NCBI RefSeq assembly: GCF_001544095.1
Contig: NZ_BCPT01000012.1
Location: 36,178 to 100,177, forward strand
Reading direction: 5' to 3'
DNA length: 64,000 nt
DNA from: Enterococcus casseliflavus NBRC 100478
GTDB taxonomy: Bacteria > Bacillota > Bacilli > Lactobacillales > Enterococcaceae
The notes below the pieces were generated by a model. That model worked only from the letters and a program-made list of their open reading frames with translations. It searched no databases and was not told where the DNA came from. Of this stretch, positions 9,082-16,534 are shown in pieces; within the stretch, counting starts at the first letter, position 1; each line of letters starts with the position of its first letter. A program made the translations under genes and the position numbers.

Positions 9082-9852
9082 ATGACCTATAAAGCATTAA
9101 CTTTTTTTGATCTTGACGGTACGCTTTTAGATGAACACTCGCAAATCACATCCGAAATCGCTGAAGCGATGGCGATGTTGCGAAAAAACCAAGTACTGCC
9201 GATCATTGCAACAGGAAGAACCGAACCTGAAGTTACCGCCATTCGTGAAGCAGCTGGGATCACCTCGAACATCGTCATGAACGGCGCCTTTATCCGTATT
9301 GACGGCAAAGAAGTTTTTTCCGATACCCTTGAACCTGAACTTTGCGCACGGATGTTCCAAGCAGTCAAAGACAATGGTGATGAACTGTGCTATTACAATG
9401 AGAAAGGCTATTGGGCGACTGGACATACCGAGGAAATGATTGGTGCGTACAACTATGTCCGCAGCCCTTTACCAGAAATCGATCCTCTGCATTATGAAAC
9501 AGATCGGACCAATATGTTGTTGGTTTTAGGTGTCGGCAACGATGCTTATTATCATGAGCGTTTTCCAGAATTAACTTTTTATCGTAATACCCCCTTTTCC
9601 ATCGATGTCGTAAAATCTGGCACCTCTAAAGGGACGGGCGTAAAAACCTTGGTAGAATTGTTGGGTCTAGAAGATGTACCTACCTTCGGCTTTGGTGACG
9701 GCAGCAACGACTTCGCTCTTTTAGAAGCCTGCGACCACAAAATTGCAATGGGAAATGGAATTCAAGAGTTGAAAGAGTTGGCAGACTTCGTGACCCTGAA
9801 AAATACCGAAGGCGGGATCGTGCACGCCCTGAAACACTTTGACTTAATCTGA
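9082..9852 (+). CDS. Cof-type HAD-IIB hydrolase
   Basis: A 256-residue haloacid-dehalogenase-fold phosphatase. Motif I is FFDLDGTLLDE (about 8-18), the Thr motif is IIATGRT, and the C-terminal acidic motif is GFGDGSNDFALLE (about 209-221). A C2B cap lies between them. Such enzymes dephosphorylate sugar phosphates or cofactors such as FMN; the substrate cannot be read from the sequence. AGGAG (9069-9073) precedes ATG. Single gene just upstream of ssrA. Confidence 0.85.
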   Translation: MTYKALTFFDLDGTLLDEHSQITSEIAEAMAMLRKNQVLPIIATGRTEPEVTAIREAAGITSNIVMNGAFIRIDGKEVFSDTLEPELCARMFQAVKDNGDELCYYNEKGYWATGHTEEMIGAYNYVRSPLPEIDPLHYETDRTNMLLVLGVGNDAYYHERFPELTFYRNTPFSIDVVKSGTSKGTGVKTLVELLGLEDVPTFGFGDGSNDFALLEACDHKIAMGNGIQELKELADFVTLKNTEGGIVHALKHFDLI

Positions 9853-9856
9853 TTCT

Positions 9857-9884
9857 TTGCATACAGGCAAAACTATGGTATACT
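9857..9884 (+). promoter_or_regulatory. Promoter of ssrA
   Basis: TTGCAT (9857-9862), a 16-bp spacer and TATACT (9879-9884), about 30 bases before the mature tmRNA 5' end. Confidence 0.6.
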
Positions 9885-9914
9885 AATGAATGGTAGCGAT
9901 ACCCCTTTTATCAA

Positions 9915-10275
9915 GGGGATGTTACGGATTCGACAGGCATAGTTGAGCCTGAATTGCGCTTCGTAGGTTACGTCTACGTTAAAACGTTACAGTTAAATAT
10001 AACTGCTAAAAACGAAAACTCTTACGCTTTAGCTGCCTAAAAACAGTTAGCGTAGATCCTCTCGGCATCGCCCATGTGCTCGAGTAAGGGTCCTATTCTA
10101 AGTGGGATACGTTTTATCTTTCCGTCTGTAAGATAAAAAAGAGAGCATCAGACTAGCGATACAGACTGCCTGTCACTCGGCAAGCTGTAAAGCGAACCTT
10201 CAAATGAGTTGACTATGAGCGTAGATTTTTAGGTAGCAATATGTTTGGACGCGGGTTCGACTCCCGCCATCTCCA
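9915..10275 (+). ncRNA. ssrA: Transfer-messenger RNA (tmRNA)
   Basis: Rescues stalled ribosomes together with SmpB. The 5' end GGGGATG pairs with CATCTCC at the 3' end to form the acceptor stem; the T-arm reads GGACGCGGGTTCGACTCCCG. The tag frame (10005-10040) encodes AKNENSYALAA and stops at TAA. Conserved GGATTCGACAGGCAT follows the 5' stem. The discriminator A is at 10275; the genome then reads TAA, so CCA is not encoded and must be added after transcription. The tag resembles the enterococcal form. Confidence 0.97.
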
Positions 10276-10311
10276 TAAAGAAAAATCGATTAGATTTTCG
10301 TAGTTTTTCCT

Positions 10312-10356
10312 AAGTGTTCAAAGCCTTGATTTAAAGAGGTTTTGAACACTTTTTTG
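10312..10356 (+). terminator. Terminator of ssrA
   Basis: Stem AAGTGTTCAAAGCCT / AGGTTTTGAACACTT followed by T residues, 37 bases after the tmRNA 3' end. Confidence 0.85.
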
Positions 10357-10509
10357 TATTTTCAGTTCCACAATGTTTTTCGTAGTTTTCTTGTTTGGTA
10401 GTCAAATGGTGGTTAATTATCAGCTTTAAACCGATGTGCTATTCCTCGCTTTTCTTAGATTGTATTTCTTATCCTACATTAATTGTTCAAGTGAAGTCAG
10501 ATGCTTTTT

Positions 10510-10590
10510 TTAAGCAATCAATGCTCTTCAATGGCGTACCTTTTCACCAAATTGTATACGAATCTCTTTTTTGCGAGTTTTTCTTGGGCT
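10510..10590 (-). pseudogene. Possible remnant of an XRE-type HTH regulator
   Basis: The minus strand reads KKEIRIQFGEKVRH, a stop, then RALIA and another stop. IQFGEKVRHxRALI resembles the first helix of Xre/Cro-type repressors, and coding-like fragments continue toward 10400 with several stops. No intact gene is present between the ssrA terminator and 10650. The reading is short and could be coincidence. Confidence 0.25.
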
Positions 10591-10655
10591 GATTTTTTTA
10601 CTCTATGTTTGATTTAAGGCTTTTTACTCCTTAGTATCTTTAGATACACTTTTTT

Positions 10656-10841
10656 TCACTCCTGTTTTGCGTCCGCAACGGCTTTCTTTGCTTCTACAAT
10701 AGTTATTTTCCCTGCCTCATCGCATGAAATTTTTTGAAGATGTTTCTTATCATCAAAGCTTGATGTAAGTTTCATAATCTGCTTGATCATCAACAATCTA
10801 TGATAGTTCGTTGCTGGCTTGATCTGACTCTGCCTCAGCAA
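10656..10841 (-). CDS. Short hypothetical ORF, probably a gene fragment
   Basis: 61 codons from a TTG start with no visible ribosome site. The C-terminal part (SFDDKKHLQKISCDEAGKI onward) is lysine and acid rich and looks coding-like. It lies 12 bases downstream of the 81-residue gene, in the same direction. I do not recognise a family; it may be a truncated gene within the decayed block behind ssrA. Confidence 0.3.
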   Translation of the reverse strand: MLRQSQIKPATNYHRLLMIKQIMKLTSSFDDKKHLQKISCDEAGKITIVEAKKAVADAKQE

Positions 10842-10853
10842 AAAAAGTGCTAA

Positions 10854-11099
10854 TTAAAGTGTTTTCGATTTCTCTACAATTTCCTTTACTCGTTCACAAA
10901 AACTATCTGGATTCATTCCAGGTTCCATTTTCTCAGCCTCATCAGGAAGTAAATCATTCAGGTACAATGTAGCTTCTTTGTTTTCGGTATACATTTCCTC
11001 GTAGTGATCGACTAAATAATGTTCCAAATCTATGGAAAACATAAAAAAATTAATTTCTTCGGAAAGTCCTTTTTCAATAAAGTTGAAAAATTTATCCAT
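10854..11099 (-). CDS. Small acidic hypothetical protein
   Basis: An 81-residue cytosolic protein, strongly acidic (DLEHYLVDHYEEMY, DEAEKMEPGM). A strong AAGGAGG site lies 8 bases before ATG 11099, which argues for a real gene. No membrane segment or recognisable motif. It sits among fragments downstream of ssrA, so it may be a leftover island gene. Small acidic proteins of this kind are sometimes immunity proteins, but nothing here shows that. Confidence 0.5.
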   Translation of the reverse strand: MDKFFNFIEKGLSEEINFFMFSIDLEHYLVDHYEEMYTENKEATLYLNDLLPDEAEKMEPGMNPDSFCERVKEIVEKSKTL

Positions 11100-11134
11100 T
11101 TATCACACCTCCTTGACTAAAGTTTATCAAAATA

Positions 11135-11280
11135 TTACAGAGCGTTCTTTACCTTCTCCTTGAATCTTGTAAGGTCTTCGTAAAATTTAGCATGTTCCTT
11201 CTTCTCTTTATGATCCTCAGTATCAATTTTTCTTCCAATCAAACAATTAGTGATTTATATTCCATTCCTCTGTCCACCAT
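11135..11280 (-). pseudogene. Frameshifted small gene
   Basis: A minus-strand frame ending at 11135 encodes GRKIDTEDHKEKKEHAKFY and further charged residues for about 34 codons. Its natural ATG region (11265-11280, reading MEYKSLIV) lies in another frame and stops, so one frameshift appears to break the gene. The stop is 36 bases before the 81-residue gene, as if both once formed an operon. Family unknown. Confidence 0.35.
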
Positions 11281-11295
11281 AATTTTATGTACAAT

Positions 11296-11333
11296 AATAG
11301 TACTCAACCATTGATTTATGATTGAGTGCTATT
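11296..11333. repeat. Inverted repeat
   Basis: Arms of 16 bases (AATAGTACTCAACCAT at 11296-11311, ATGATTGAGTGCTATT at 11318-11333) with two mismatches and a 6-base loop. It overlaps the end of a decayed minus-strand reading frame and has no T run, so it is a weak terminator at best. Confidence 0.5.
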
Positions 11334-11617
11334 TATCTTCTATTAACTCGATTGATTTCAAATCTGATTCAGCATAGATTGCGGATCCAATTGATATTTC
11401 TTCTTCTCCAGAAACAGAGGTATACCCATCAGTTTTAACCGCTTATTTTCTTCTGTATAGAATCTACCCTTCTGTTACGTCTCGCAGAAACGACACAATG
11501 CTTAGAATCATACGTGATCAAATGATAATCGCCTTCCCTTCTTTCTTTTCTTATCCTTTGATATGATGATTGCATCAAACGAAGGACGTGATTAGATGAA
11601 ACTAACCTTATTGGCAC
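11329..11617 (-). pseudogene. Decayed coding region with a frameshift
   Basis: A frame from 11617 reads EGDYHLITYDSKHCVVSARR and stops after about 60 codons. A second frame, reading TDGYTSVSGEEEISIGSAIY, then continues to a stop at 11329. Both are coding-like and abut, so one gene broken by a frameshift near 11435 is likely. No ribosome site or family is recognised. Confidence 0.35.
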
Positions 11618-11964
11618 CCTCTTTTTCTGTCATCCAAGTAGAGCGTATTGATCCTTCGATACTGAAGATCGTTCCTCTATTTTTTGCCCATACGTCAGAA
11701 GAACTTTCTTTGGTGTTACCAACGGCAAACGTTCCAGCTGAAACACTAAACAGAGAAGATGGATGGAAAGCGATGAAAATAATTGGTGTGCTGGATTTTA
11801 GCTTAATTGGCATTATTGCAAAAATCTCTTCCCTTCTAGCCGAGGAGTCAATCAGTATTTTTGCTGTTTCTACCTTCAATACTGATTATATTTTAATCAA
11901 GGAGCATCAGGTAAAACAAGCTCGTACTGTTTTAACCGCCAATGATTATTCCTTTGTCAATTGA
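11596..11964 (+). CDS. ACT-domain protein
   Basis: A 122-residue protein of the small ACT/CASTOR-like group. The N-terminal half ends in a strand-rich segment, and the C-terminal ACT-type beta-alpha-beta unit reads IGVLDFSLIGIIAKISSLLA followed by ISIFAVSTFNTDYILI. Related proteins bind amino acids and are usually stand-alone proteins of unknown target. AAGGACGTG lies upstream of ATG 11596. Single gene with its own long terminator. Confidence 0.75.
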   Translation: MKLTLLAPSFSVIQVERIDPSILKIVPLFFAHTSEELSLVLPTANVPAETLNREDGWKAMKIIGVLDFSLIGIIAKISSLLAEESISIFAVSTFNTDYILIKEHQVKQARTVLTANDYSFVN

Positions 11965-12010
11965 GAAAAAACTTTTTCTTCCTTACGACAAGTTACTCTC
12001 GCTCGCTTTT

Positions 12011-12065
12011 TGAAATACAAAAGAACGACTGAACCAAAGAAGTTCAGTCGTTCTTTTGTATTTCA
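12011..12065 (+). terminator. Long perfect hairpin terminator
   Basis: A perfect 24-bp inverted repeat (12011-12034 and 12042-12065) with a 7-base loop, CAAAGAA. It follows the ACT-domain gene; the descending arm includes TTCTTTTGT. The stem is much longer than normal for a terminator and has no separate T run. Confidence 0.6.
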
Positions 12066-12084
12066 CTTGTCGTTTAACAAAGAT

Positions 12085-12145
12085 AAGAGTACTAGGTATC
12101 CCAAATAAAAGACTTCCCCAAGCTTTCATTTGCCCCAGTACTCTT
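12085..12145 (+). ncRNA. Structured element, copy 1 (conserved CTTCCCCAAG loop)
   Basis: A 9-bp perfect stem AAGAGTACT / AGTACTCTT closes an inner helix CAAAT / ATTTG and a terminal CTT-CCCC-AAG hairpin. Copy 2 at 22417-22481 shares the loop AAGACTTCCCCAAG and the overall plan, with compensatory changes in the stem. The strand is not certain; plus is assigned because copy 2 has a plus-strand terminator. It could be a small RNA or a mobile palindromic element. Confidence 0.45.
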
Positions 12146-12417
12146 CATTGCTCGTTGTTAAGATAATCATAATACAAAACTGATTTTTATTCAATAACTA
12201 TGCTTTAAAAATAAACAAAATGCTATTTTGTGACAATTTATAGGGGTTTCACTTCATTTCTAGCTAATATTCCCTATATCTGTTTATATTCTAAATGGTT
12301 CCGTGAAGCATCAGTTGAAGAGATGCGATCCCTTCGTTAGTGATCCTCCTTCTTTTAAAGTTTTGAATTTGAGGAAATTCAGCCTTGTCAATCTCGCCTT
12401 CCCATGCTACCATGGTT
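12146..12417. other. AT-rich intergenic stretch
   Basis: No gene is visible on either strand. It separates the structured element from the cre-like repeats of the enolase-superfamily gene. A promoter for that gene must lie here, but I could not single out a convincing -35/-10 pair. Confidence 0.4.
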
Positions 12418-12456
12418 ATGCAAACGTTAACATTAAAATGCACACGTGAACATTAA
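12418..12456 (+). promoter_or_regulatory. Tandem cre/LacI-type operators
   Basis: Two 19-bp direct repeats 20 bases apart, differing at two positions: ATGCAAACGTTAACATTAA (12418-12436) and ATGCACACGTGAACATTAA (12438-12456). The first contains ATGCAAACGTTAACAT, a full match to the CcpA cre consensus WTGNAAACGNWNNCAW. The repeats end just before the GAGGAGG ribosome site, so a bound protein would block early elongation. A dedicated LacI-family repressor is the alternative. Confidence 0.6.
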
Positions 12457-12473
12457 TTTGAGGAGGATTTTTA

Positions 12474-13574
12474 ATGGCAAAAATTACAGATGTACAAACA
12501 GCGTATTATCGGATACCTCTTCCAGAAATCATGGAAGATGCGAAGCATGGCTTACACACCCACTTTGAAGTGCCTATCGTCAAGATCGTTACTGATGATG
12601 GACGTGAAGGGGTCGGCTATACGTATACTGGTGGCTTCGGTGGCGAATCGATCGCCAAACTGATCGATAAAGAACTAAAAGCGATCCTTTTAGCGAAAGA
12701 TCCAGCATGTGTGGAAGCCTTGTGGGATCAGATGAACTGGGGAATCCACTATGTTGCCAGAGGCGGTTTAGCAAGTTTTGCCATTGCGGCTTGTGATATC
12801 GCCTTGTGGGACTTACGTGCGAAAAAAGCACAAGAACCCCTCTACAAACTTTTAGGCGGCGCAAGCAACAAAGTAAAATGCTATGGTGGTGCGATTGATC
12901 TAAACTTTCCTCTTGAAAAACTCTTAGCCAATAATCAAAAATATTTAGACATGGGATTAAAAGCGGTCAAAATCAAATTGGGACAAAAAACACTTGCCGA
13001 AGATATTGCTCGAATAAAAGCGGTCAGAGAATTGATTGGTCCCGATGTTGTCTTTATGGTGGATGCCAACATGAGCTGGTCTGTTGAAAAAGCGATCAAA
13101 GCCGCCAAACTGATGGCGCCTTATGACATTTTGTTCCTTGAAGAACCAACGATCCCCGAAGATTACGAAGGCTACGCTCGTATCGCTAAAGAAGGGCAAA
13201 TTGCGGTGGCAGGCGGAGAAAACTTGCGCACCCCTATCGAATTTGCTCATATGATCAAATATGGCAATGTCGATTTTCCGCAACCCGACGCTTCCAATTG
13301 CGGTGGGATTACCGGCTGGTTGAAAATTGCTGCCTTAACACAAACAAGTAACTTATCTGTTTCTACACATGGCATGCAAGAATTGCACGTTAGTCTACTA
13401 GCAGCGATGCCTAATGCTGGGTATCTCGAAATGCACAGTTTCCCAATCGATCAATACACCACGAGACCGTTAGTGATCGATCCATCCGATGGCTGTGCGA
13501 TTGCCCCAGAAGAATCAGGGATTGGCGTCACCTTTGACTGGGAGAAACTTGCTCCTCATAAACAACCCTTTTAA
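12474..13574 (+). CDS. Mandelate racemase/muconate lactonizing enzyme family protein (probable sugar-acid dehydratase)
   Basis: A 366-residue enolase-superfamily enzyme with the MR-subgroup catalytic layout: VKIKLG (KxK base, about 162-167), metal ligands in MVDANMSW, LEEPT and GGEN, the His-Asp dyad from QPDASNCGG and STHGMQE, and the final acid LEMHS. Members racemise or dehydrate sugar acids such as galactarate or gluconate; the substrate is not readable here. GAGGAGG precedes ATG. It is monocistronic and lies under tandem cre-like repeats, which fits catabolite-repressed sugar-acid use. Confidence 0.82.
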   Translation: MAKITDVQTAYYRIPLPEIMEDAKHGLHTHFEVPIVKIVTDDGREGVGYTYTGGFGGESIAKLIDKELKAILLAKDPACVEALWDQMNWGIHYVARGGLASFAIAACDIALWDLRAKKAQEPLYKLLGGASNKVKCYGGAIDLNFPLEKLLANNQKYLDMGLKAVKIKLGQKTLAEDIARIKAVRELIGPDVVFMVDANMSWSVEKAIKAAKLMAPYDILFLEEPTIPEDYEGYARIAKEGQIAVAGGENLRTPIEFAHMIKYGNVDFPQPDASNCGGITGWLKIAALTQTSNLSVSTHGMQELHVSLLAAMPNAGYLEMHSFPIDQYTTRPLVIDPSDGCAIAPEESGIGVTFDWEKLAPHKQPF

Positions 13575-13577
13575 CTG

Positions 13578-13626
13578 AAAACCCACGCTGATTTCCTTTA
13601 GGATGAGGAAATCATCGTGGGTTTTT
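13578..13626 (+). terminator. Bidirectional terminator
   Basis: Stem AAACCCACGCTGATTTCCT / AGGAAATCATCGTGGGTTT with one mismatch, T-rich on the plus strand and A-rich on the other side. It lies between the convergent enolase-superfamily and GH1 genes. Confidence 0.85.
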
Positions 13627-13627
13627 A

Positions 13628-15043
13628 TTACAGAATCAATGGTTTTTCTTCAAATGGAAGCCACCGTTCATCAATCAGGGAACGATACCAAGCGGCTGAT
13701 TTTTTTAATGACCGAGTCCGTTCTTCATTTAGCTCGATTCGTACGAGACCATAGCGATTTTTGAACGCATTCATAGGTGAAACACAATCGGTAAATGCCC
13801 AAAGCATATAGCCTTCGCAGTTGGCGCCTTCCTCGACGGCTTTTAGCAGCCAGTAAAGATGTTCGGTAATAAACTGAATCCGATAATCATCTTGGACTTG
13901 ACCTGTGGCATCCATATACTGTTCTTCATTTTCCCGCCCCATACCATTTTCAGTGATCAGCCATGGAATATTGCCATAATTTTCTTTAAGATAATTAGCC
14001 ATATCGTACATGACCTTCGGATAGATTTCCCAGCCACGGGAGTTATTCATTTGTTTTCCTGGCAAATCAAAGGTCTCATAAAACATTTCTGGATGAAATG
14101 GTGTATCCGAATGCCATTGATATCGTGGTGCCCGCACGCGTTTCGGATAGTACTGATTGACACCTAAGAAATCCACCGTATGGGTGCGGATCGTTTCCAA
14201 ATCTTCTTCTGTCGGATCAAAGTAGATGTCATAGGTTTGGCAAAGCGTGATAAGTTCATCTGGATAATGCCCCTTAACCATTGGATCAAAAAAGATTCGG
14301 TTGAAAAAAAGATCGTACATTTTTTGCGCGTTTTGATCCTCTGGTGAGGAAGAGCGTGCGTAAACCATTTCTGGATTTAGCACACAACCGATGCGCCCCT
14401 CGTAGCCCTTTTCATGATAGACAGCCACCGCTTGGGCGGACGCCAATACTTTGTGATAGTTCCAAAGCATCCATTTTTTTGTGTTTTGCTCATGGGGCCA
14501 GCGGATCGCATCGAGATAGCAACGAGTCTGAATAACGATCGGCTCATTGAAGGTAAACCACTGTTTGACTCGATCACCGTAACGCTCGAAGGCGATTTCG
14601 GCATAACGGGTATATAGATCGACCACTTTCCGCGAGCTCCAGCCATCATAGGCATCCATCAAACTAGCTGGCAGTTCATAATGTTCCAAACAAAGCATCG
14701 GTTCGACCCCAGCAGCAAGCAATTGGTCGATAAGCTGATCGATATGAGCAGCATAATCTTCATCAACGATCAGCTGTTCATGGTCGGTAAAGAAGCGCGC
14801 CCAGTTGATCGATGTTCGGTAATGGGTCAAATGAACCTCCTGCATCAGTTGAACATCCTCTGAAAACTTTTCCATAAAATTCGTCGCAACAGACGGCCCG
14901 TAGCCATTATGCCAGACAAAGCGTTCTTCTTTGTACCAGCGGTCGAGATACGAATCTTGCCCTTCTTTCTTTCCTTGCCAGCCTTCTGTCTGCCAAGCAG
15001 ACGAAGCAGCCCCTAAAATAAATGTTTCAGGTATTTTTACCAT
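13628..15043 (-). CDS. GH1 family beta-glucosidase (probably 6-phospho-beta-glucosidase)
   Basis: A 471-residue TIM-barrel glycosidase. The acid/base Glu is in FTFNEPIV (about 167) and the nucleophile Glu is in LITENGMG (about 368). The N-terminus ILGAASSAWQTEG and the C-terminal MLWAFTDCVSPMNAF are typical of GH1. Adjacency to a PTS EIIC suggests that it cleaves phosphorylated beta-glucosides, although the phospho-binding residues were not resolved. Its start is 15 bases after the EIIC stop, so the two form an operon. Confidence 0.88.
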   Translation of the reverse strand: MVKIPETFILGAASSAWQTEGWQGKKEGQDSYLDRWYKEERFVWHNGYGPSVATNFMEKFSEDVQLMQEVHLTHYRTSINWARFFTDHEQLIVDEDYAAHIDQLIDQLLAAGVEPMLCLEHYELPASLMDAYDGWSSRKVVDLYTRYAEIAFERYGDRVKQWFTFNEPIVIQTRCYLDAIRWPHEQNTKKWMLWNYHKVLASAQAVAVYHEKGYEGRIGCVLNPEMVYARSSSPEDQNAQKMYDLFFNRIFFDPMVKGHYPDELITLCQTYDIYFDPTEEDLETIRTHTVDFLGVNQYYPKRVRAPRYQWHSDTPFHPEMFYETFDLPGKQMNNSRGWEIYPKVMYDMANYLKENYGNIPWLITENGMGRENEEQYMDATGQVQDDYRIQFITEHLYWLLKAVEEGANCEGYMLWAFTDCVSPMNAFKNRYGLVRIELNEERTRSLKKSAAWYRSLIDERWLPFEEKPLIL

Positions 15044-15058
15044 TTTTTTAAAACTCCT

Positions 15059-16363
15059 TTATGCAACTTCATTGGTCGTACGATTCATTACCAAAACAAA
15101 AGATAGATAGATCAAAATTGCCACGACAATACAGATAACTTGCGTGATCACAGCCCCGATATCCCCAGCAGTAGCTAGATAAGCATTGACGATCGGTGGC
15201 ATCGGCCATGGGACCATTACCACGGCTTTAGCGGCAAAGCCTAGACTTGTCGCCACGTACCCAATCGTTCCTGTTACTAACGGTGTCAGGATAAAGGGAA
15301 TCGCCAAAATGGGATTCAGCATAATTGGCATTCCGAAGATCACTGGCTCATTGATATTGAAAATCCCAGGTGCTAATGACAATTTAGTGATTTGGCGCAT
15401 GTCCTCCCGCTTGCCGACGATCAAAATCGCAATCAGCAACCCAATCGTAACCCCAGAGCCGCCCATACTCATATACATATCCCAAAACGGCATCGTAATA
15501 ATATTGGGTACTTCTTTTCCAGCTTCAAAAGCTTCCGTATTGACAGCGATCGCTGCCAGCAACAATGGTTCGCGAATGGGTTTGACCATCTGGTTCCCAT
15601 GAATCCCGATGACCCAAAAAACTTGTGCGATAAACATCAACAACAAGATACCTGGCAATCCTTGGACGATCCCTTCCAGTGGTCGTTGGACGACATTGTA
15701 GATGATATCGTAAGCATACATCCCTGTGAGTGCTTTGATAGCAAAACCAGCGGTGGCGATGATGGTCACGGTGAAAATCGTTGGAAACAATGCCGAAAAA
15801 CTTGCCGAAACATTCCCAGGAACACTATCAGGCATCGTGATCTGCAGCCGTTTTTGTCTTCCTAACCACGCATAAAGCTCGATGGAAACGATCGCAACGA
15901 ACATGCCTAAAAATAGGCCTTTCGTGTCAGTATATTGCTTAGCCAGCACGTTTTCGGCAACCACCGTCGCATCTTCGTGCAAAAATTCAAAGATCATTGG
16001 ATTAACAGAAAGATAAGACATTACTGCGATGATTCCTGGAAAGACCCCAGAAATCTTATTTAATTTTGCTAGCTCAATCCCAATCAGAAACACTGCATAG
16101 ATCGTTAAGAAACTCAACGTCACATAACTGACCGCAGATGAGATCGGTTTTAAACTTTCTAAAAAGCGCAGTGCCTCGATTTGTGCCAATCCATTTTCAG
16201 CATCAAAAACCATTGCTGAAAACAATGTACCAAACGCCCCTGTAATGATTACTGGAATCAAAGCAGCAAAGGCATTTTTAATGACCATGATGTAGCGTAA
16301 ATTATTGATCCTATTGGCAAACTTTCCTAAAACGTCAGCGAGTCGATCCATAAATCCTTGCAT
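15059..16363 (-). CDS. PTS EIIC component, lactose/cellobiose family
   Basis: A 434-residue polytopic permease that imports and helps phosphorylate beta-glucosides. The family signatures IGIHGNQMV and FNINEPVIFGMPI are present, with about ten hydrophobic segments. The start is ATG 16363, chosen for GGAGGG 7 bases upstream; an earlier in-frame start lacks a site. No EIIA or EIIB gene is nearby, so those components must be supplied from elsewhere. Transcribed divergently from the GntR regulator and upstream of the GH1 gene. Confidence 0.88.
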   Translation of the reverse strand: MQGFMDRLADVLGKFANRINNLRYIMVIKNAFAALIPVIITGAFGTLFSAMVFDAENGLAQIEALRFLESLKPISSAVSYVTLSFLTIYAVFLIGIELAKLNKISGVFPGIIAVMSYLSVNPMIFEFLHEDATVVAENVLAKQYTDTKGLFLGMFVAIVSIELYAWLGRQKRLQITMPDSVPGNVSASFSALFPTIFTVTIIATAGFAIKALTGMYAYDIIYNVVQRPLEGIVQGLPGILLLMFIAQVFWVIGIHGNQMVKPIREPLLLAAIAVNTEAFEAGKEVPNIITMPFWDMYMSMGGSGVTIGLLIAILIVGKREDMRQITKLSLAPGIFNINEPVIFGMPIMLNPILAIPFILTPLVTGTIGYVATSLGFAAKAVVMVPWPMPPIVNAYLATAGDIGAVITQVICIVVAILIYLSFVLVMNRTTNEVA

Positions 16364-16439
16364 AAAACTCCCTCCTATACCCCTATTCTTCAATTGTTAG
16401 AAAACGATTATATTACAAATGTAATTCATTTCCTGAAGA

Positions 16440-16455
16440 ATGTAAACGCAGGAAA
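16440..16455 (-). promoter_or_regulatory. cre-like site in the bgl/GntR intergenic region
   Basis: ATGTAAACGCAGGAAA matches the cre consensus WTGNAAACGNWNNCAW at all but one fixed position. It lies between the divergent EIIC and GntR genes, where catabolite control of beta-glucoside uptake would be expected. Confidence 0.4.
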
Positions 16456-16470
16456 ATCCTTCAAAACAGG

Positions 16471-16496
16471 GTATGTAAAGCTCCAAGTTTACATAC
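16471..16496. promoter_or_regulatory. Probable operator of the GntR regulator
   Basis: Perfect 9-bp inverted repeat GTATGTAAA (16471-16479) / TTTACATAC (16488-16496) with an 8-base spacer, in the divergent control region. It is a natural candidate for autoregulation and for repression of the EIIC-GH1 operon. Confidence 0.55.
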
Positions 16497-16534
16497 TTCG
16501 TTTTATCACTTATTATTATTTTGAGGTGAAGCAA

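Noticed and set aside
10395..10592. Plus-strand 65-codon frame downstream of ssrA
   Set aside because: No ribosome site and an unlikely composition; the opposite strand shows better, though decayed, coding traces.
16358..16534. N-terminal extension of the GntR regulator
   Set aside because: A good GAGGTG site directly precedes ATG 16535 and the extension covers the operator region.
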